From the NCBI RefSeq assembly GCF_900115715.1, contig NZ_FOXM01000010.1, forward strand, positions 1 to 64,000: a stretch of 64,000 bases of DNA, given 5' to 3'. Source of the DNA: Geopseudomonas sagittaria. GTDB taxonomy: Bacteria; Pseudomonadota; Gammaproteobacteria; Pseudomonadales; Pseudomonadaceae. Both the position numbers and the translations under genes were made by a program. Positions 35,720 through 46,041 of the stretch are shown in pieces; position 1 is the first letter of the stretch; each line of letters begins with the position of its first letter. The notes under the pieces are model-generated. The model did not search any database and was not told the DNA's origin. It saw only the letters and a list, made by a program, of their open reading frames with translations.

Positions 35720-37765
35720 ATGCGCGTCTCGACCCCGGACGCCGACGTCCGGGAGCGGGCATCCCGTCTCACCCTGCCGGACCCTTCGCATGGAGCACTG
35801 CCGTTGTTCGTCAACCTGCTGATCATCCTGGCCGCCTCGCTGCTGGTCATCGCCCTGTTTCGCCACCTGAAACTGCCGCCGCTGCTGGCCTACATGAGCG
35901 TCGGCCTGGCGCTCGGCCCCGGCAGCCTGGGCTGGCTGCAGCACCACGAGGACATGCCGCTGCTCGCCGAGTTCGGCGTGGTGTTCCTGCTGTTCAGTCT
36001 CGGCCTGGAGTTCTCCCTGCCGCGCATGCTCGCCCTGCGCCGGGTGGTGTTCGGTCTGGGCAGCCTGCAGGTGATCGTCTGCACCCTGCCGCTGGCCGGC
36101 CTGCTGCACCTCGCCGGCCTGGCCCTGCCGGCGGCGCTGCTGATCGGCGGCGGCCTGGCGCTGTCGTCCACCGCCATCGTCACCAAGGAGCTGAGCAGCC
36201 TCGGCGAGGTGTTCAGCTCCCACGGCCAGAACTCCATCGGCGTGCTGCTGTTCCAGGACCTGGTCGCGGTGCTGCTGCTGACCATGATTCCGGTGATCGC
36301 CGGCGGCACCGAGCAGGCCTGGTACTGGGCCCTGCCGATCACCCTGAGCAAGGCCGCGCTGCTGTTCGCCGGCCTGCTGGTGGCCAGCCGCTGGCTGCTG
36401 CCGCGACTGTTCCACGAGGTGGCGCAGGCCAACGCCGCCGAGCTGTTCGTGCTGCTGGCGCTGGTCATCGTGCTGCTCACCGCCTGGCTGACCCACCTGC
36501 TCGGCCTGTCGATGGCGCTGGGCGCCTTCCTGGCCGGAATGCTGCTCGGCGAGAGCCACTATCGCCACCAGATCGAAGCCGACATCCGTCCGTTCCGCGA
36601 CGTGCTGCTCGGCCTGTTCTTCGTCAGCGTCGGCATGCTGATCGACGTCAGCCTGTTCGCCTCCCACGGCCTGCTGATCCTCGGCATGACCCTGGCCCTG
36701 CTGCTGATCAAGGGCAGCCTGGTGGCGCTGCTGGTGCGCCTGCGCGGCGGCGACAACGAGACGGCCTGGCGCAGCGGCCTGACCCTGGCCCAGGGCGGCG
36801 AGTTCTGCTTTGCCCTGGTCGCCCAGGCACAGCTGGTCAAGCTGGTGCCGGCCGAACTCAGCGGACTGATTCTCGCCGCCACCTTCTGCTCGATGGCGGT
36901 CACCCCGCTGCTGCTGCGCGCCGCGCCGCAGATGGCGGCGCGGCTGAGCAAGCGGCCGCATGCCGAAGGCCGTGCCGAGGAGATCGCCAGCGCCTGCGAG
37001 GAACACGAGCAGCATGTGCTGATCTGCGGCTTCGGCCGGGTCGGCCAGTCGATCGGCCGCTTCCTGCGCCGCGAGGGCATTCCCTTCGTCGCCCTGGACA
37101 ACGACCCGATCCGCGTGCAGGAAGCCGCCGCCGGCGAGCTCAGCGTGCACTACGGCGACTCGCGGCGCGGCGAGCTGCTGGAGGCCCTGGGCGTGACGCG
37201 GGCGCGACTGCTGGTGGTGGCCGCCGACAACCCCGCCCACGCCCTGGAGACGGTCAAGCAGGCGCGCAAGCTGTCGACGACCCTGCCGATCCTAGTGCGC
37301 ACCCGCGACGACAGCCACCTGGCCAGCCTGCAGGAAGCTGGCGCCAGCGAGGTGGTGCCGGAACTGCTGGAGTCCAGCCTGATGCTGGCCTCCCATGCCC
37401 TGGTGATGCTCGGCCTGCCGGAACGCCGGGTCCAGGCGCGCATCGACGAGGTGCGCCGCGACCGCTACCACCTGCTGCATGGCTTCTATCACGGCACCAG
37501 CGCCAACCTGCTCGACCAGCAGGGCCGCCCGCGCATCCTGCTGCACGCGGTCAACCTCAGCGCCGACGCCTACGCCTGCGGGCGCCCGCTGAACGAGCTG
37601 CGCCTGAACGAACTGGGCGTCGAGCTGCAGGCGGTGCGCCGCGCCGGCGACGAACTGGCGCTGACCGACAATCCGCTGCTGCGCGAGGCCGACGCCCTGC
37701 TGCTGACCGGCACGCTGGACGCCATCGAAAGAGCCGAAGCCCGGCTGCTGGCCGGCACCCAGTAA
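35720..37765 (+). CDS. Kef-type CPA2 cation/proton antiporter
   Basis: 681 residues: about 12 transmembrane helices (about 28-410) of the Na+/H+ exchanger fold, then a TrkA-N nucleotide-binding domain (about 440-560; VLICGFGRVGQSIGRFL) and a TrkA-C-like domain (about 590-675). Probably potassium efflux gated by a nucleotide or glutathione adduct. Start at 35720 is the first plausible ATG; a TTG further in (near 35800, just before FVNLLIILAA) is also possible. Confidence 0.85.
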   Translation: MRVSTPDADVRERASRLTLPDPSHGALPLFVNLLIILAASLLVIALFRHLKLPPLLAYMSVGLALGPGSLGWLQHHEDMPLLAEFGVVFLLFSLGLEFSLPRMLALRRVVFGLGSLQVIVCTLPLAGLLHLAGLALPAALLIGGGLALSSTAIVTKELSSLGEVFSSHGQNSIGVLLFQDLVAVLLLTMIPVIAGGTEQAWYWALPITLSKAALLFAGLLVASRWLLPRLFHEVAQANAAELFVLLALVIVLLTAWLTHLLGLSMALGAFLAGMLLGESHYRHQIEADIRPFRDVLLGLFFVSVGMLIDVSLFASHGLLILGMTLALLLIKGSLVALLVRLRGGDNETAWRSGLTLAQGGEFCFALVAQAQLVKLVPAELSGLILAATFCSMAVTPLLLRAAPQMAARLSKRPHAEGRAEEIASACEEHEQHVLICGFGRVGQSIGRFLRREGIPFVALDNDPIRVQEAAAGELSVHYGDSRRGELLEALGVTRARLLVVAADNPAHALETVKQARKLSTTLPILVRTRDDSHLASLQEAGASEVVPELLESSLMLASHALVMLGLPERRVQARIDEVRRDRYHLLHGFYHGTSANLLDQQGRPRILLHAVNLSADAYACGRPLNELRLNELGVELQAVRRAGDELALTDNPLLREADALLLTGTLDAIERAEARLLAGTQ

Positions 37766-37780
37766 GGAATCTGCCAGGAG

Positions 37781-37814
37781 CTAACAGGCCAACCAGTCAT
37801 GGTTGGCCTGTTAG
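37781..37814 (+). terminator. Terminator after the antiporter gene
   Basis: CTAACAGGCCAACC, 6-base loop, GGTTGGCCTGTTAG, 15 bases past the stop. Perfect 14-bp stem, weak T content after. Confidence 0.7.
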
Positions 37815-37973
37815 TTCACCATCAAACGGCTGGAATGCGGCAATTCTCCGCACCAATCGGCGCAGCTCATACTAAGATCACGCAATGTCATCTGACTGAC
37901 GCAATTCATTCATGCGGCTTTCACATAGAGCTGTTTCCACCTGCCCCAGCGTAAAGACTCAGGAGTATTTCCC

Positions 37974-39281
37974 ATGAACCTGACTCCGCTTGCTCGCGCT
38001 GTCGCCTTCGCGACCGTCGGCGCCGCCATGCTCGTGCCCAGCCTCGCCCAGGCGGCCTTCGTCGAAGACAGCAAGGCCAGCCTGGAACTGCGCAACTTCT
38101 ACTTCAACCGTGATTTCCGCCAGGGACATGACGACGCTCCGGCACTCGGCACCGTGACCGGCAAGGCACCGGAAGTACGCAGCAAGTCGGAAGAGTGGGC
38201 CCAGGGCTTCCTGCTGCGACTGGAGTCCGGCTACACCGAGGGCACCGTCGGCTTCGGCGTGGATGCCCTCGGCACCCTCGGCATCAAGCTGGACTCCGGC
38301 CGCGGCACCAGTGGCAGCGGCCTGCTGCTGGTCGATCGGGAAACCGGCGAAGCCCAGGACACCTTCGGCGACCTGGGCGTCACCGCCAAGGCCAAGGTCT
38401 CCAACAGCGTGCTGAAGGTCGGCACCCTGCTGCCGACCCTGCCGACCGTCACCCGCAGCGACTCGCGCCTGCTGCCGCAGACCTTCCAGGGCGCACACCT
38501 GAACTCGCTGGAGATCGACGGCCTGACCCTCGATCTGGGCATGCTCAACCGGGTCAACAACCGCGACTCGCAGGACCACGAGACGATGCTGATCACCAGT
38601 GGCGGCCGCCGTGGCATTTCCGTCGCCCCCGGCACCGACAGCGACGAATTCAACTTCGCCAGCGCCAGCTACAAGTGGAACAGCCAGCTGAGCACCGGCT
38701 ACCACTACGGCAACCTGGAAGACTTCTACCGCCAGCACATCATCAACGTGGTGCACGCGCTGCCGATCGGCGAAGACCACAGCTTCAAGAGCGACCTGCG
38801 CTACGCCCGCTCGCTGGATGCGGGCACCAGCAACGTCGACAACAAGGCCATGGGCGCGCTGTTCACCTACAGCCTGCAGGGCCACAGCCTGGGCCTGGGC
38901 TACCAGTCGATGACCGGCGAGACCGGTTTTGCCTACATCAACGGCACCGACCCGTTCCTGGTCAACTACGTGCAGATCGGCGACTTCGCCAATCGCGATG
39001 AGAAGTCCTGGCAGGCACGCTACGACTACAACTTCGCCAGCATCGGCATCCCCGGCCTGACCTTCATGACCCGCTACCTCAGCGGAGACAACGTCGATCT
39101 GGGTGCCAACCGCGCGGAAGGCAAGGAGTGGGAGCGCAACAGCGAGCTGATGTACGTGTTCCAGCAAGGCGCGCTGAAGAACCTCGGCCTGCGCTGGCGC
39201 AACGCCACCGTGCGCTCCAACTTCGCCAACGACCTCGACGAGAACCGCCTGATCGTCAGCTACACCCTGCCGCTGTTCTAG
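37974..39281 (+). CDS. OprD-family outer-membrane porin
   Basis: 435 residues, signal peptide cleaved after about residue 28 (LAQA-AFVED), then SLELRNFYFNRDFR, the OprD family start, and alternating beta-strand pattern ending in aromatic Phe (SYTLPLF), the outer-membrane insertion signal. Substrate is probably a small acid or amino acid, not assignable. Monocistronic, between two terminators. Confidence 0.88.
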   Translation: MNLTPLARAVAFATVGAAMLVPSLAQAAFVEDSKASLELRNFYFNRDFRQGHDDAPALGTVTGKAPEVRSKSEEWAQGFLLRLESGYTEGTVGFGVDALGTLGIKLDSGRGTSGSGLLLVDRETGEAQDTFGDLGVTAKAKVSNSVLKVGTLLPTLPTVTRSDSRLLPQTFQGAHLNSLEIDGLTLDLGMLNRVNNRDSQDHETMLITSGGRRGISVAPGTDSDEFNFASASYKWNSQLSTGYHYGNLEDFYRQHIINVVHALPIGEDHSFKSDLRYARSLDAGTSNVDNKAMGALFTYSLQGHSLGLGYQSMTGETGFAYINGTDPFLVNYVQIGDFANRDEKSWQARYDYNFASIGIPGLTFMTRYLSGDNVDLGANRAEGKEWERNSELMYVFQQGALKNLGLRWRNATVRSNFANDLDENRLIVSYTLPLF

Positions 39282-39295
39282 GCACCTGACCGGTA

Positions 39296-39329
39296 ACGCA
39301 GGAGCCCGCTCTCGAGCGGGCTCCTGCGT
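39296..39329. terminator. Bidirectional terminator, porin/amtB
   Basis: 15-bp perfect stem ACGCAGGAGCCCGCT / AGCGGGCTCCTGCGT with 4-base loop, between convergent stops at 39281 and 39344. Confidence 0.75.
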
Positions 39330-39343
39330 GTGCGGGACGGCGC

Positions 39344-40552
39344 TTACTCGTGGCTGGTGGCGCCGATCTTGTGGATCGACAGGTCCGCGCCGTAGTACTC
39401 CTCTTCCTGACTCAGTCGAATGCCCAGGGTGCCCTTGAGCAGGCCATACACCGCCAGGCCGCCGAGCAGCGCCACGACGATGCCCAGCGCAGTACCGATC
39501 AGCTGGCTGGTCAGGCTGACGCCGCCCAGGCCGCCGAGCGCGGTCTGCCCGAAGATGCCGCAGGCGATCCCGCCCCACACCCCGCACAGGCCGTGCAGCG
39601 GCCAGACACCGAGCACGTCGTCGATCTTCCAGCGGTTCTGGGTGGCGGTGAAGGCCCAGACGAACAGCGCACCGGCAATCGCCCCGGTGAGCAGCGCACC
39701 AATCGGGTGCATCAGGTCGGAACCGGCGCACACCGCGACCAGACCGGCCAGCGGGCCGTTGTGCAGGAAGCCGGGGTCGTTGCGGCCGACCAGCAGCGCC
39801 GCCAGGGTGCCGCCGACCATGGCCAGCAGCGAGTTGACCGCCACCAGGCCGCTGACGCCCTGCAGCGTCTGCGCACTCATTACGTTGAAGCCGAACCAGC
39901 CGACGATCAGGATCCACGAGCCCAGTGCCAGGAACGGGATGTTCGAGGGCGCGAAGGCCACCAGCTTGCCGTCGCGGTAGCGGCCGTTGCGGTGGCCGAG
40001 CAGCAGCACCGCGGCCAGCGCCAGCCAGCCGCCGACGCCATGCACCACCACCGAACCGGCGAAGTCGTGGAAGGCAGCGCCGAAGCGCGCCTCCAGCCAG
40101 GCCTGCAGGCCGAAGTTGCCGTTCCAGATCAGCCCCTCGAAGAACGGGTAGATGAAGGCGACGATCAGCGCGGTCGCGCACAACTGCGGGCCGAACTTCG
40201 AGCGCTCGGCGATCCCGCCGGAGATGATCGCCGGGATCGCCGCGGCGAAGGTCAGCAGGAAGAAGAACTTCACCAGCGCGTAGCCGTGGTCGGCGCTCAG
40301 CACGCTGGCCGGCTCGAGGAAGCTCACCCCGTAGGAGATCCAGTAGCCGACGAAGAAGTAGGCCAGCGTCGACACCGCGAAATCGGCAAGGATCTTCGAT
40401 AGGGCGTTGACCTGGTTCTTCTGCCGCACGGTGCCGACTTCGAGGAAGGCAAAGCCGGCGTGCATGGCCAGGACCATGACCGCACCGAGCAGGATGAACA
40501 GGGTGTTGGAACCATGGATCAGGGTTTCCACGGCACTATTGAGGTTTTCCAT
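39344..40552 (-). CDS. amt: Ammonium transporter (Amt/MEP)
   Basis: 402 residues, 11 transmembrane helices, with DFAGSVVVHGVGGW and PLHGLCGVWGGI, each carrying one of the pore histidines (the twin-His motif). No signal peptide; the start at 40552 (MENLNSAVETLIHGSN) fits cytosol-out topology. No glnK gene lies beside it, unlike most amtB loci, and no clear sigma-54 promoter was found upstream (best match has 9-base spacing). Confidence 0.93.
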   Translation of the reverse strand: MENLNSAVETLIHGSNTLFILLGAVMVLAMHAGFAFLEVGTVRQKNQVNALSKILADFAVSTLAYFFVGYWISYGVSFLEPASVLSADHGYALVKFFFLLTFAAAIPAIISGGIAERSKFGPQLCATALIVAFIYPFFEGLIWNGNFGLQAWLEARFGAAFHDFAGSVVVHGVGGWLALAAVLLLGHRNGRYRDGKLVAFAPSNIPFLALGSWILIVGWFGFNVMSAQTLQGVSGLVAVNSLLAMVGGTLAALLVGRNDPGFLHNGPLAGLVAVCAGSDLMHPIGALLTGAIAGALFVWAFTATQNRWKIDDVLGVWPLHGLCGVWGGIACGIFGQTALGGLGGVSLTSQLIGTALGIVVALLGGLAVYGLLKGTLGIRLSQEEEYYGADLSIHKIGATSHE

Positions 40553-41149
40553 CGGCGCAGCGCGCTCCTCTGACAAGCAGTAAGGCACCAAAGCGGATCA
40601 CTGACAGCTCGCCGCGCACTACTGGCGGGCGCGCGCACCATCCGGAAGCACTGATCACGATAGACCAGTCAGCCTGGAAACTCCGGTCAGTCAGGCCAGC
40701 TTTGGCAGCTGGTTCTTGTAAATCAAGGGGTTGAGTGCGTGTGGCGACATCCTGTCGGTCATCGCCCCGGCCCCGATGTCGGGCAGGTGCAGGTGCACAC
40801 GCATCAATCCAATGCAAGCAACATGCCGATACGCACCATCAACTGGCGGGAGTGGCGCAGCAATGTGCACTCGCCGCCCGGCAGCCGACCAGAGCGCCGC
40901 CCTCGCGCCAGACGCAGACCATCCGCGCCTGGACGCATGCCTCAATCCGGGCCTCGCGGCACCGAAAGCGCGCGTGGCGGCCCCGCGAGGCGCGGCAGCC
41001 AGGCGCCGGCAGGCCCGACGAGGCCAGCCAGGGCACCGAAAGCGGGCACGACCACGCCCACAGCGCCTCTTTCCGCCCGCCGGGGAAAGCTGGCCGCATT
41101 CTTGCTTGCTCACGCCATCCGCCCGTGTGGGTCACTGCTGGAGCCTGTT
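40553..41149. other. Intergenic region amt / EAL gene (597 bp)
   Basis: No gene supported. An open frame upstream of and in phase with the EAL gene encodes an Arg/Pro-rich low-complexity string with no homology signal, so it is treated as non-coding. Promoters for both divergent genes must lie here. Confidence 0.5.
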
Positions 41150-42370
41150 GTGTTCGATGGCCAACCGCTTGCCGTCTTCCAACCCTTTGTCGATACCGCC
41201 ACCGGCCTGATCGCCGGCGTGGAAGCCCTCGCCCGCCTGCGCGACGACCATGGCCACCTGCGCTCGGCCGGCCCGCTGTTCGCCAGCCCGCACACCGACC
41301 AGGGCGCCCTGCGCCGCCTCGACCGCCAGGTGCGCGAGCAGGCCCTGCAGCGCCTGCGACTGGCGCCGCGCGACTGGTTCCTCAGCCTGAACATCTCGCC
41401 GCGCTGGATCAGTCGCCTGCAGCCCGGCCAGCCGCTGCCGAGCCTGCGCCAGCTCGACCGGCACCAGGTCGATGCGCGGCGCATCGTCTTCGAGATCACC
41501 GAACTCGACGGCGACAGCCCGCGCCTGCTCGACGCCGTGGCGCAATACCGCCAGGCCGGCGCGCGCATCGCCGTCGACGACTTCGGCGCCGGCTATTCGC
41601 AGCTCGATCGGGTGCTGGCCCTGCAGCCGGACATCCTCAAGCTGGACATGCGCCTGTTCAAGGACGCCGCGCGCGGCGGCCCCAGCTGCGAGGTGGTCAA
41701 GGCGCTGGCGCAGATGGCGGAAAAGACCGGCTGCCAGATCATCGCCGAGGGCGTGGAGAGCGAAGCCGAACTGGATTTCGCCCTGGAGTGCGGCGCCCGC
41801 TATGTGCAGGGCTTCCTGTTCGCCGAGGGCCAGGCGCTGTTCCCGGCCGCCGACGCCTTTGCCCGCCGCTTCGCCGCCCTGCGCGACCGTTACGTGCTGG
41901 GCAAGCTGGCCGAACGCGCGCGGCTGATCGAGCTGCGCCGCCAGCTCGGCGAACTGATGGGCCGCCTGCGCCCGTGGGCGGAAAGCCGCGCCGGTGCCAG
42001 CGCCCTGCCGCTCATGAAGGAGTACCCGTGGCTGCTGCGCATCTACCAGTGCGACCGCAGCGGCGCGCAGATCACCCCGAACTTCGACCGCCAGGGCGAT
42101 GGCTGGCGCGAGGATCCCAGCTACCTGCGCCACAACTGGTCGTGGCGCCCCTACTTCCACCAGCTGCTGGCCGAGGGGCTCGACGAGTGGCGGCTGACCC
42201 TGTCCCCCACCTACCGCGACGTCACCAGCAACCAGTACTGCCTGACCGCCGGCCAGTGCATCGACCACGGCCGATGCCTGCTGCTGGTGGATATCGACGC
42301 CGCCGCCCTGAGCGCCTGCCCGCAGCCGGCCGGCCTGCACCCGGTCCCGTTCGGCCTCACCGGCTCCTGA
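41150..42370 (+). CDS. EAL-domain c-di-GMP phosphodiesterase with YkuI-like sensor
   Basis: About 406 residues from GTG at 41150 (GGAG 6 bases upstream). The EAL domain (about 1-245) retains catalytic residues: EAL in GVEALARL, Asn in LNISP, Glu in EITEL, DDFGAGYS, Lys in LKLDM and Glu in AEGVES. The C-terminal ~150 residues (YPWLLRIYQCDRSG; RPYFHQLL; SNQYCLTA) look like the PAS/Cache-type module of YkuI. Predicted cytosolic. Start is uncertain because the frame is open far upstream. Confidence 0.8.
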   Translation: MFDGQPLAVFQPFVDTATGLIAGVEALARLRDDHGHLRSAGPLFASPHTDQGALRRLDRQVREQALQRLRLAPRDWFLSLNISPRWISRLQPGQPLPSLRQLDRHQVDARRIVFEITELDGDSPRLLDAVAQYRQAGARIAVDDFGAGYSQLDRVLALQPDILKLDMRLFKDAARGGPSCEVVKALAQMAEKTGCQIIAEGVESEAELDFALECGARYVQGFLFAEGQALFPAADAFARRFAALRDRYVLGKLAERARLIELRRQLGELMGRLRPWAESRAGASALPLMKEYPWLLRIYQCDRSGAQITPNFDRQGDGWREDPSYLRHNWSWRPYFHQLLAEGLDEWRLTLSPTYRDVTSNQYCLTAGQCIDHGRCLLLVDIDAAALSACPQPAGLHPVPFGLTGS

Positions 42371-42442
42371 ACCGGCGGCGGGGCTTGCAGGCCGGCGCGC
42401 CAGCCAGCAAGCTGGAGTCTCCGCGATTGCTGAGGATCTCCC

Positions 42443-43774
42443 TTGGACTGGCACACCCTGCTTACCCGCGAACGTTTCGGCAAACCCGCACAGAGTTCGG
42501 AAGAACTCGGCCGCAGCGCCTTCCACAAGGACCACGACCGCATCATCTTCTCCGGCGCCTTCCGCCGCCTGGGGCGCAAGACCCAGGTGCATCCGGTGTC
42601 CAGCAACGACCACATCCATACCCGCCTGACCCACAGCCTGGAGGTCGCCTGCGTCGGCCGTTCGCTGGGCATGCGCGTCGGCGAGATCCTCCGCGACGCC
42701 CTGCCGCGCTGGTGCGATCCCAGCGATCTGGGGGTGATCGTGCAGTCCGCCTGCCTGGCCCACGACATCGGCAATCCGCCGTTCGGCCACTCCGGCGAGG
42801 ACGCCATCCGCCACTGGTTCCAGCAGGCCGACGAGCGCGGCTGGCTGGATGCGCTGAGCGAGGCCGAGCGCGCCGACTTCCTCGGCTTCGAGGGCAACGC
42901 CCAGGGCTTTCGCGTGCTGACCCAGCTGGAGTACCACCAGTTCGACGGCGGCACCCGGCTGACCTACGCCACCCTCGGCAGCTACCTGAAGTACCCCTGG
43001 ACCGCCCGGCACGCCGACGCCCAGGGCTACAAGAAGCACAAGTTCGGCTGCTACCAGAGCGAGCTGCCGCTGCTCGAGCAGATCGCCCGCAAGCTGGGAC
43101 TGCCGCAGCTGGACAACGAACGCTGGGCGCGCCACCCGCTGGTCTACCTGATGGAGGCGGCCGACGACATCTGCTACGGCCTGATCGACCTCGAGGACGG
43201 CCTGGAGATGGACCTGCTCGACTATCCGGAGGTCGAGGCGCTGCTGCTCGACCTGGTCGGCGACGACCTGCCGGAGACCTACCGCCAGCTCGGCCCGCGC
43301 GACTCGCGGCGGCGCAAGCTGGCGATCCTGCGCGGCAAGGCCATCGAGCACCTGACCAACGCCGCCGCGCGCGCCTTCGTCGCCCAGCATGACGCCCTGC
43401 TCGCCGGCAGCCTGGAGGGCGATCTGGTCGAGCACATGCACGGCCCGGCCAAGCAGTGCGTGCTGCGCGCCAAGAGCCTGGCGCGCGAGAAGATCTTCCA
43501 GGACAAGCGCAAGACCCTGCACGAGATCGGCGCCTACACCACCCTGGAAATCCTCCTCAACTCCTTCTGCGGCGCCGCCCTGGAGCAGCATGGCGGGCGC
43601 ACGCCGTCGTTCAAGAACCGGCGCATTCTCGATCTGCTCGGCAACAACGCCCCCGATCCACACTGGCCGCTGTACAAGGCCTACATGCGGGTGATCGACT
43701 TCATCGCCGGGATGACCGACAGCTACGCCACGGAAATGGCCCGCGAGATGACCGGCCGCTCCAGCCCGGTGTGA
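42443..43774 (+). CDS. dgt: Deoxyguanosinetriphosphate triphosphohydrolase
   Basis: 443 residues from a TTG start at 42443 (TGAGGA upstream). HD-superfamily metal residues appear in [20 protein letters not shown] and the downstream Asp. Hydrolyses dGTP to deoxyguanosine and triphosphate. Followed by a strong terminator. Sits in the same gene neighbourhood as in Pseudomonas aeruginosa. Confidence 0.93.
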   Translation: MDWHTLLTRERFGKPAQSSEELGRSAFHKDHDRIIFSGAFRRLGRKTQVHPVSSNDHIHTRLTHSLEVACVGRSLGMRVGEILRDALPRWCDPSDLGVIVQSACLAHDIGNPPFGHSGEDAIRHWFQQADERGWLDALSEAERADFLGFEGNAQGFRVLTQLEYHQFDGGTRLTYATLGSYLKYPWTARHADAQGYKKHKFGCYQSELPLLEQIARKLGLPQLDNERWARHPLVYLMEAADDICYGLIDLEDGLEMDLLDYPEVEALLLDLVGDDLPETYRQLGPRDSRRRKLAILRGKAIEHLTNAAARAFVAQHDALLAGSLEGDLVEHMHGPAKQCVLRAKSLAREKIFQDKRKTLHEIGAYTTLEILLNSFCGAALEQHGGRTPSFKNRRILDLLGNNAPDPHWPLYKAYMRVIDFIAGMTDSYATEMAREMTGRSSPV

Positions 43775-43787
43775 GCCCTCCGAAAAC

Positions 43788-43828
43788 GCAAAAGCCCCGC
43801 GACACGTTCAGTGGCGCGGGGCTTTTGC
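43788..43828. terminator. Bidirectional terminator dgt/yggL
   Basis: GCAAAAGCCCCGCG, 13-base loop, CGCGGGGCTTTTGC: A- and T-tracts on both sides serve the convergent genes. Confidence 0.9.
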
Positions 43829-43841
43829 ACGAATCAGGCGA

Positions 43842-44180
43842 TCAGGCGTTGATCGACTTTTCCGGATACCAGGCGTCGGCCAGCGCGCCGATGGTGTAGC
43901 TTTCCAGCTCGCTGCGGCCCTTGAGCCAGGCGTCGACCTTGCCACGCTGCTCTTCGCTGACCGAGCCACGCTTGCCCAGGCAGACCATGCCGAACTCGTC
44001 GCAACCGATGAAGATCATGTCGTTGGCGCTGATCGCTTCCTGGAGGAACTGCTGCAGGAAGGCGTCGGCGGCCGCCTCGTCGAGGTCTTCGCGGTAGTTG
44101 AGCAGCAGCTCGAAGCCGAGTTCCTGGAACTCGTCGACACACAGTTTCTTGCGCAGACGACGGGAGCGGTTGGTAGCCAT
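43842..44180 (-). CDS. yggL: YggL (DUF469) ribosome-associated protein
   Basis: 112 residues, basic N-terminus (MATNRSRRLRKKLC) then VDEFQELGFELL, the DUF469/YggL signature. YggL binds the 50S subunit and affects assembly. Divergent from dacB. Confidence 0.9.
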   Translation of the reverse strand: MATNRSRRLRKKLCVDEFQELGFELLLNYREDLDEAAADAFLQQFLQEAISANDMIFIGCDEFGMVCLGKRGSVSEEQRGKVDAWLKGRSELESYTIGALADAWYPEKSINA

Positions 44181-44336
44181 GGGGTGAATCCTTGAACTGG
44201 TGGGGATGCGGCACTCTACCAGCTTCCGCACGGCAGGCCCATGACAGGCTGACCGTCCGGCTCGAAAAGCCACGGAATAGGGCCTTTGCGGCTTATAATG
44301 AAAAATGTCTATTCGTTCACGCATGTGAGCCTTCCC

Positions 44337-45842
44337 ATGTCGTTTCGTTCTTCCCTGTCCTTGCTCGCCAAGGTCCAGAAAATCTGCCGCCCGCTGCGCC
44401 TGCTCAGCCTGGCCGGCCTGCTGCTGCCCGCCACCCTGCCGCTGCCCGCCAGCGCCGCTACCCTGCCGCCGCGGGTGGAACAGGCGCTCAAGGCTGGCAA
44501 GCTGAACAGCGATGCGCTGTCGCTGGCGGTCATCCCGCTCACCGGCCCCGGCAGCGCCAGCTACTTCAACGCCGACGTGTCGGTGAACCCGGCCTCGACC
44601 ATGAAGCTGGTCACCACCTATGCGGCCCTCGAGCTGCTCGGCCCGACCCACCAGTGGAAGACCGCCTTCTACACCGACGGCCCGCTGCGCAACGGTGTGC
44701 TGCAGGGCAACCTCTACCTCAAGGGCGGTGGCGACCCCAAACTGACCATGGAGCGGCTGTGGCTGCTGCTGCGCGATCTGCGCAACGCCGGCGTGCAGCA
44801 GGTGCAGGGCGACCTGGTGCTGGAGCGCAGCCACTTCCGCACCGACGGCCAGACGCCCTTCGACGACGATGGCGGCGATTCGAGCAAGCCCTATCTGGTC
44901 GAGCCGGACGCGCTGATGGTCAACCTCAAAACCCTGCGCCTGATCGTCCGTGGCGAAGCCCGCGGCGCGGCCGTGCAGGTCGAGCCGCCGATCCCCTACA
45001 TCAGCATCGACAACCGGGTGAAGGTGACCGCCGCATCCGCCTGTCCGGGCTGGCCACAGGTGACCTACAACTTCCAGCCGCAGGCGGATGGCAGCCTCAA
45101 CGTGGTGGCCAGCGGGCAGATTCCGGAAGGCTGCAGCGGCCAGCGCTACCTGTCGCTGCTCGACCATCCGGCGTTCACCGGCGGCACCGTGCGCGCGCTG
45201 TGGAGCGAGCTGGGCGGCACCATCACCGGCCGCGACCGCCTGGGCGCCACCCCGGGCAACAGCCGCCTGCTGGCCCAGGCCTGGTCGCCGGACGTGGTGG
45301 AGGTGATCCGCGACATCAACAAGTACAGCAACAACACCATGGCCCGCCAGCTGTTCCTGTCGATCGGCGCGCGCCACCGCCTGCCGGGCGATGGCGACGA
45401 TGCCGCCGCCGCCTACCGGGCCATCGACCAGTGGCTGGGCCGCAAGGGCATCCGCGCACCCAACCTGGTGATCGAGAACGGCTCCGGGCTGTCGCGCCGC
45501 GAGCGCATCACCGCGCGGGAGATGGCCGCCATGCTGCACGCCGCGTGGAAGAGCCCGTATGCCGCCGAGTTCGTTTCCTCGCTGCCGCTGGCGGCGATGG
45601 ACGGCACCCTGCGCAAGCGCATGCGCAACACCCCGCTGGCCGGCAATGCGCACCTGAAGACCGGCACGCTGAACAACGTGCGCGCCCTCGCCGGTTTCAG
45701 CCGCGACGCCCAGGGCCACACCTGGGCGGTGGTGGCGATCCTCAACCACCCGCGGCCGTGGGGCGCCTCGGCGATCCTCGACCAGGTCGTCCAGGAACTG
45801 TACCGCCAGCCGGACATCCTCAGCGCCGGCCTGCAACGCTGA
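44337..45842 (+). CDS. dacB: PBP4-type D-Ala-D-Ala carboxypeptidase/endopeptidase
   Basis: 501 residues, signal peptide ending near ASA-ATLPP (about 40). Peptidase S13 motifs: S-x2-K in ASTMK, S-x-N in YSNNTMA, K-T-G in LKTGTLN. Trims or cleaves peptidoglycan in the periplasm. ATG at 44337 is chosen because a TATAAT -10 element at 44294-44299 overlaps the upstream in-frame starts. Confidence 0.92.
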   Translation: MSFRSSLSLLAKVQKICRPLRLLSLAGLLLPATLPLPASAATLPPRVEQALKAGKLNSDALSLAVIPLTGPGSASYFNADVSVNPASTMKLVTTYAALELLGPTHQWKTAFYTDGPLRNGVLQGNLYLKGGGDPKLTMERLWLLLRDLRNAGVQQVQGDLVLERSHFRTDGQTPFDDDGGDSSKPYLVEPDALMVNLKTLRLIVRGEARGAAVQVEPPIPYISIDNRVKVTAASACPGWPQVTYNFQPQADGSLNVVASGQIPEGCSGQRYLSLLDHPAFTGGTVRALWSELGGTITGRDRLGATPGNSRLLAQAWSPDVVEVIRDINKYSNNTMARQLFLSIGARHRLPGDGDDAAAAYRAIDQWLGRKGIRAPNLVIENGSGLSRRERITAREMAAMLHAAWKSPYAAEFVSSLPLAAMDGTLRKRMRNTPLAGNAHLKTGTLNNVRALAGFSRDAQGHTWAVVAILNHPRPWGASAILDQVVQELYRQPDILSAGLQR

Positions 45843-45867
45843 GCCCGTAACACTGAGCCCGCAACGA

Positions 45868-45907
45868 CAAAGCCGCCTGCCCGGGACACCGGACAGGCGG
45901 CTTTTTC
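45868..45907 (+). terminator. Terminator of dacB
   Basis: AAAGCCGCCTG(CCCGG...CCGGA)CAGGCGGCTTTTT; stem of 11 bp plus inner pairs, five T's. Confidence 0.9.
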
Positions 45908-46041
45908 ATGCCTGGCAACTCGCGCAGCCAGACAGGGTGGCCAACTCGCGCCAGCGATTGTCCGCCTTCGGCGGCGCAGGGCAGCGGTAGAAGATCGCTG
46001 CGCGAGTCTTCTACCCTACCCCTTGCGGCCAGGACACCCTC

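Noticed and set aside
40570-40590. Sigma-54 promoter for amt
   Set aside because: TGGTGCCTTACTGCT has only 9 bases between GG and GC, one short of the required spacing.
40739-41149. N-terminal extension of the EAL gene
   Set aside because: Arg/Pro/Gly low-complexity residues with no homology signal; GTG at 41150 has a good ribosome site and starts the domain.
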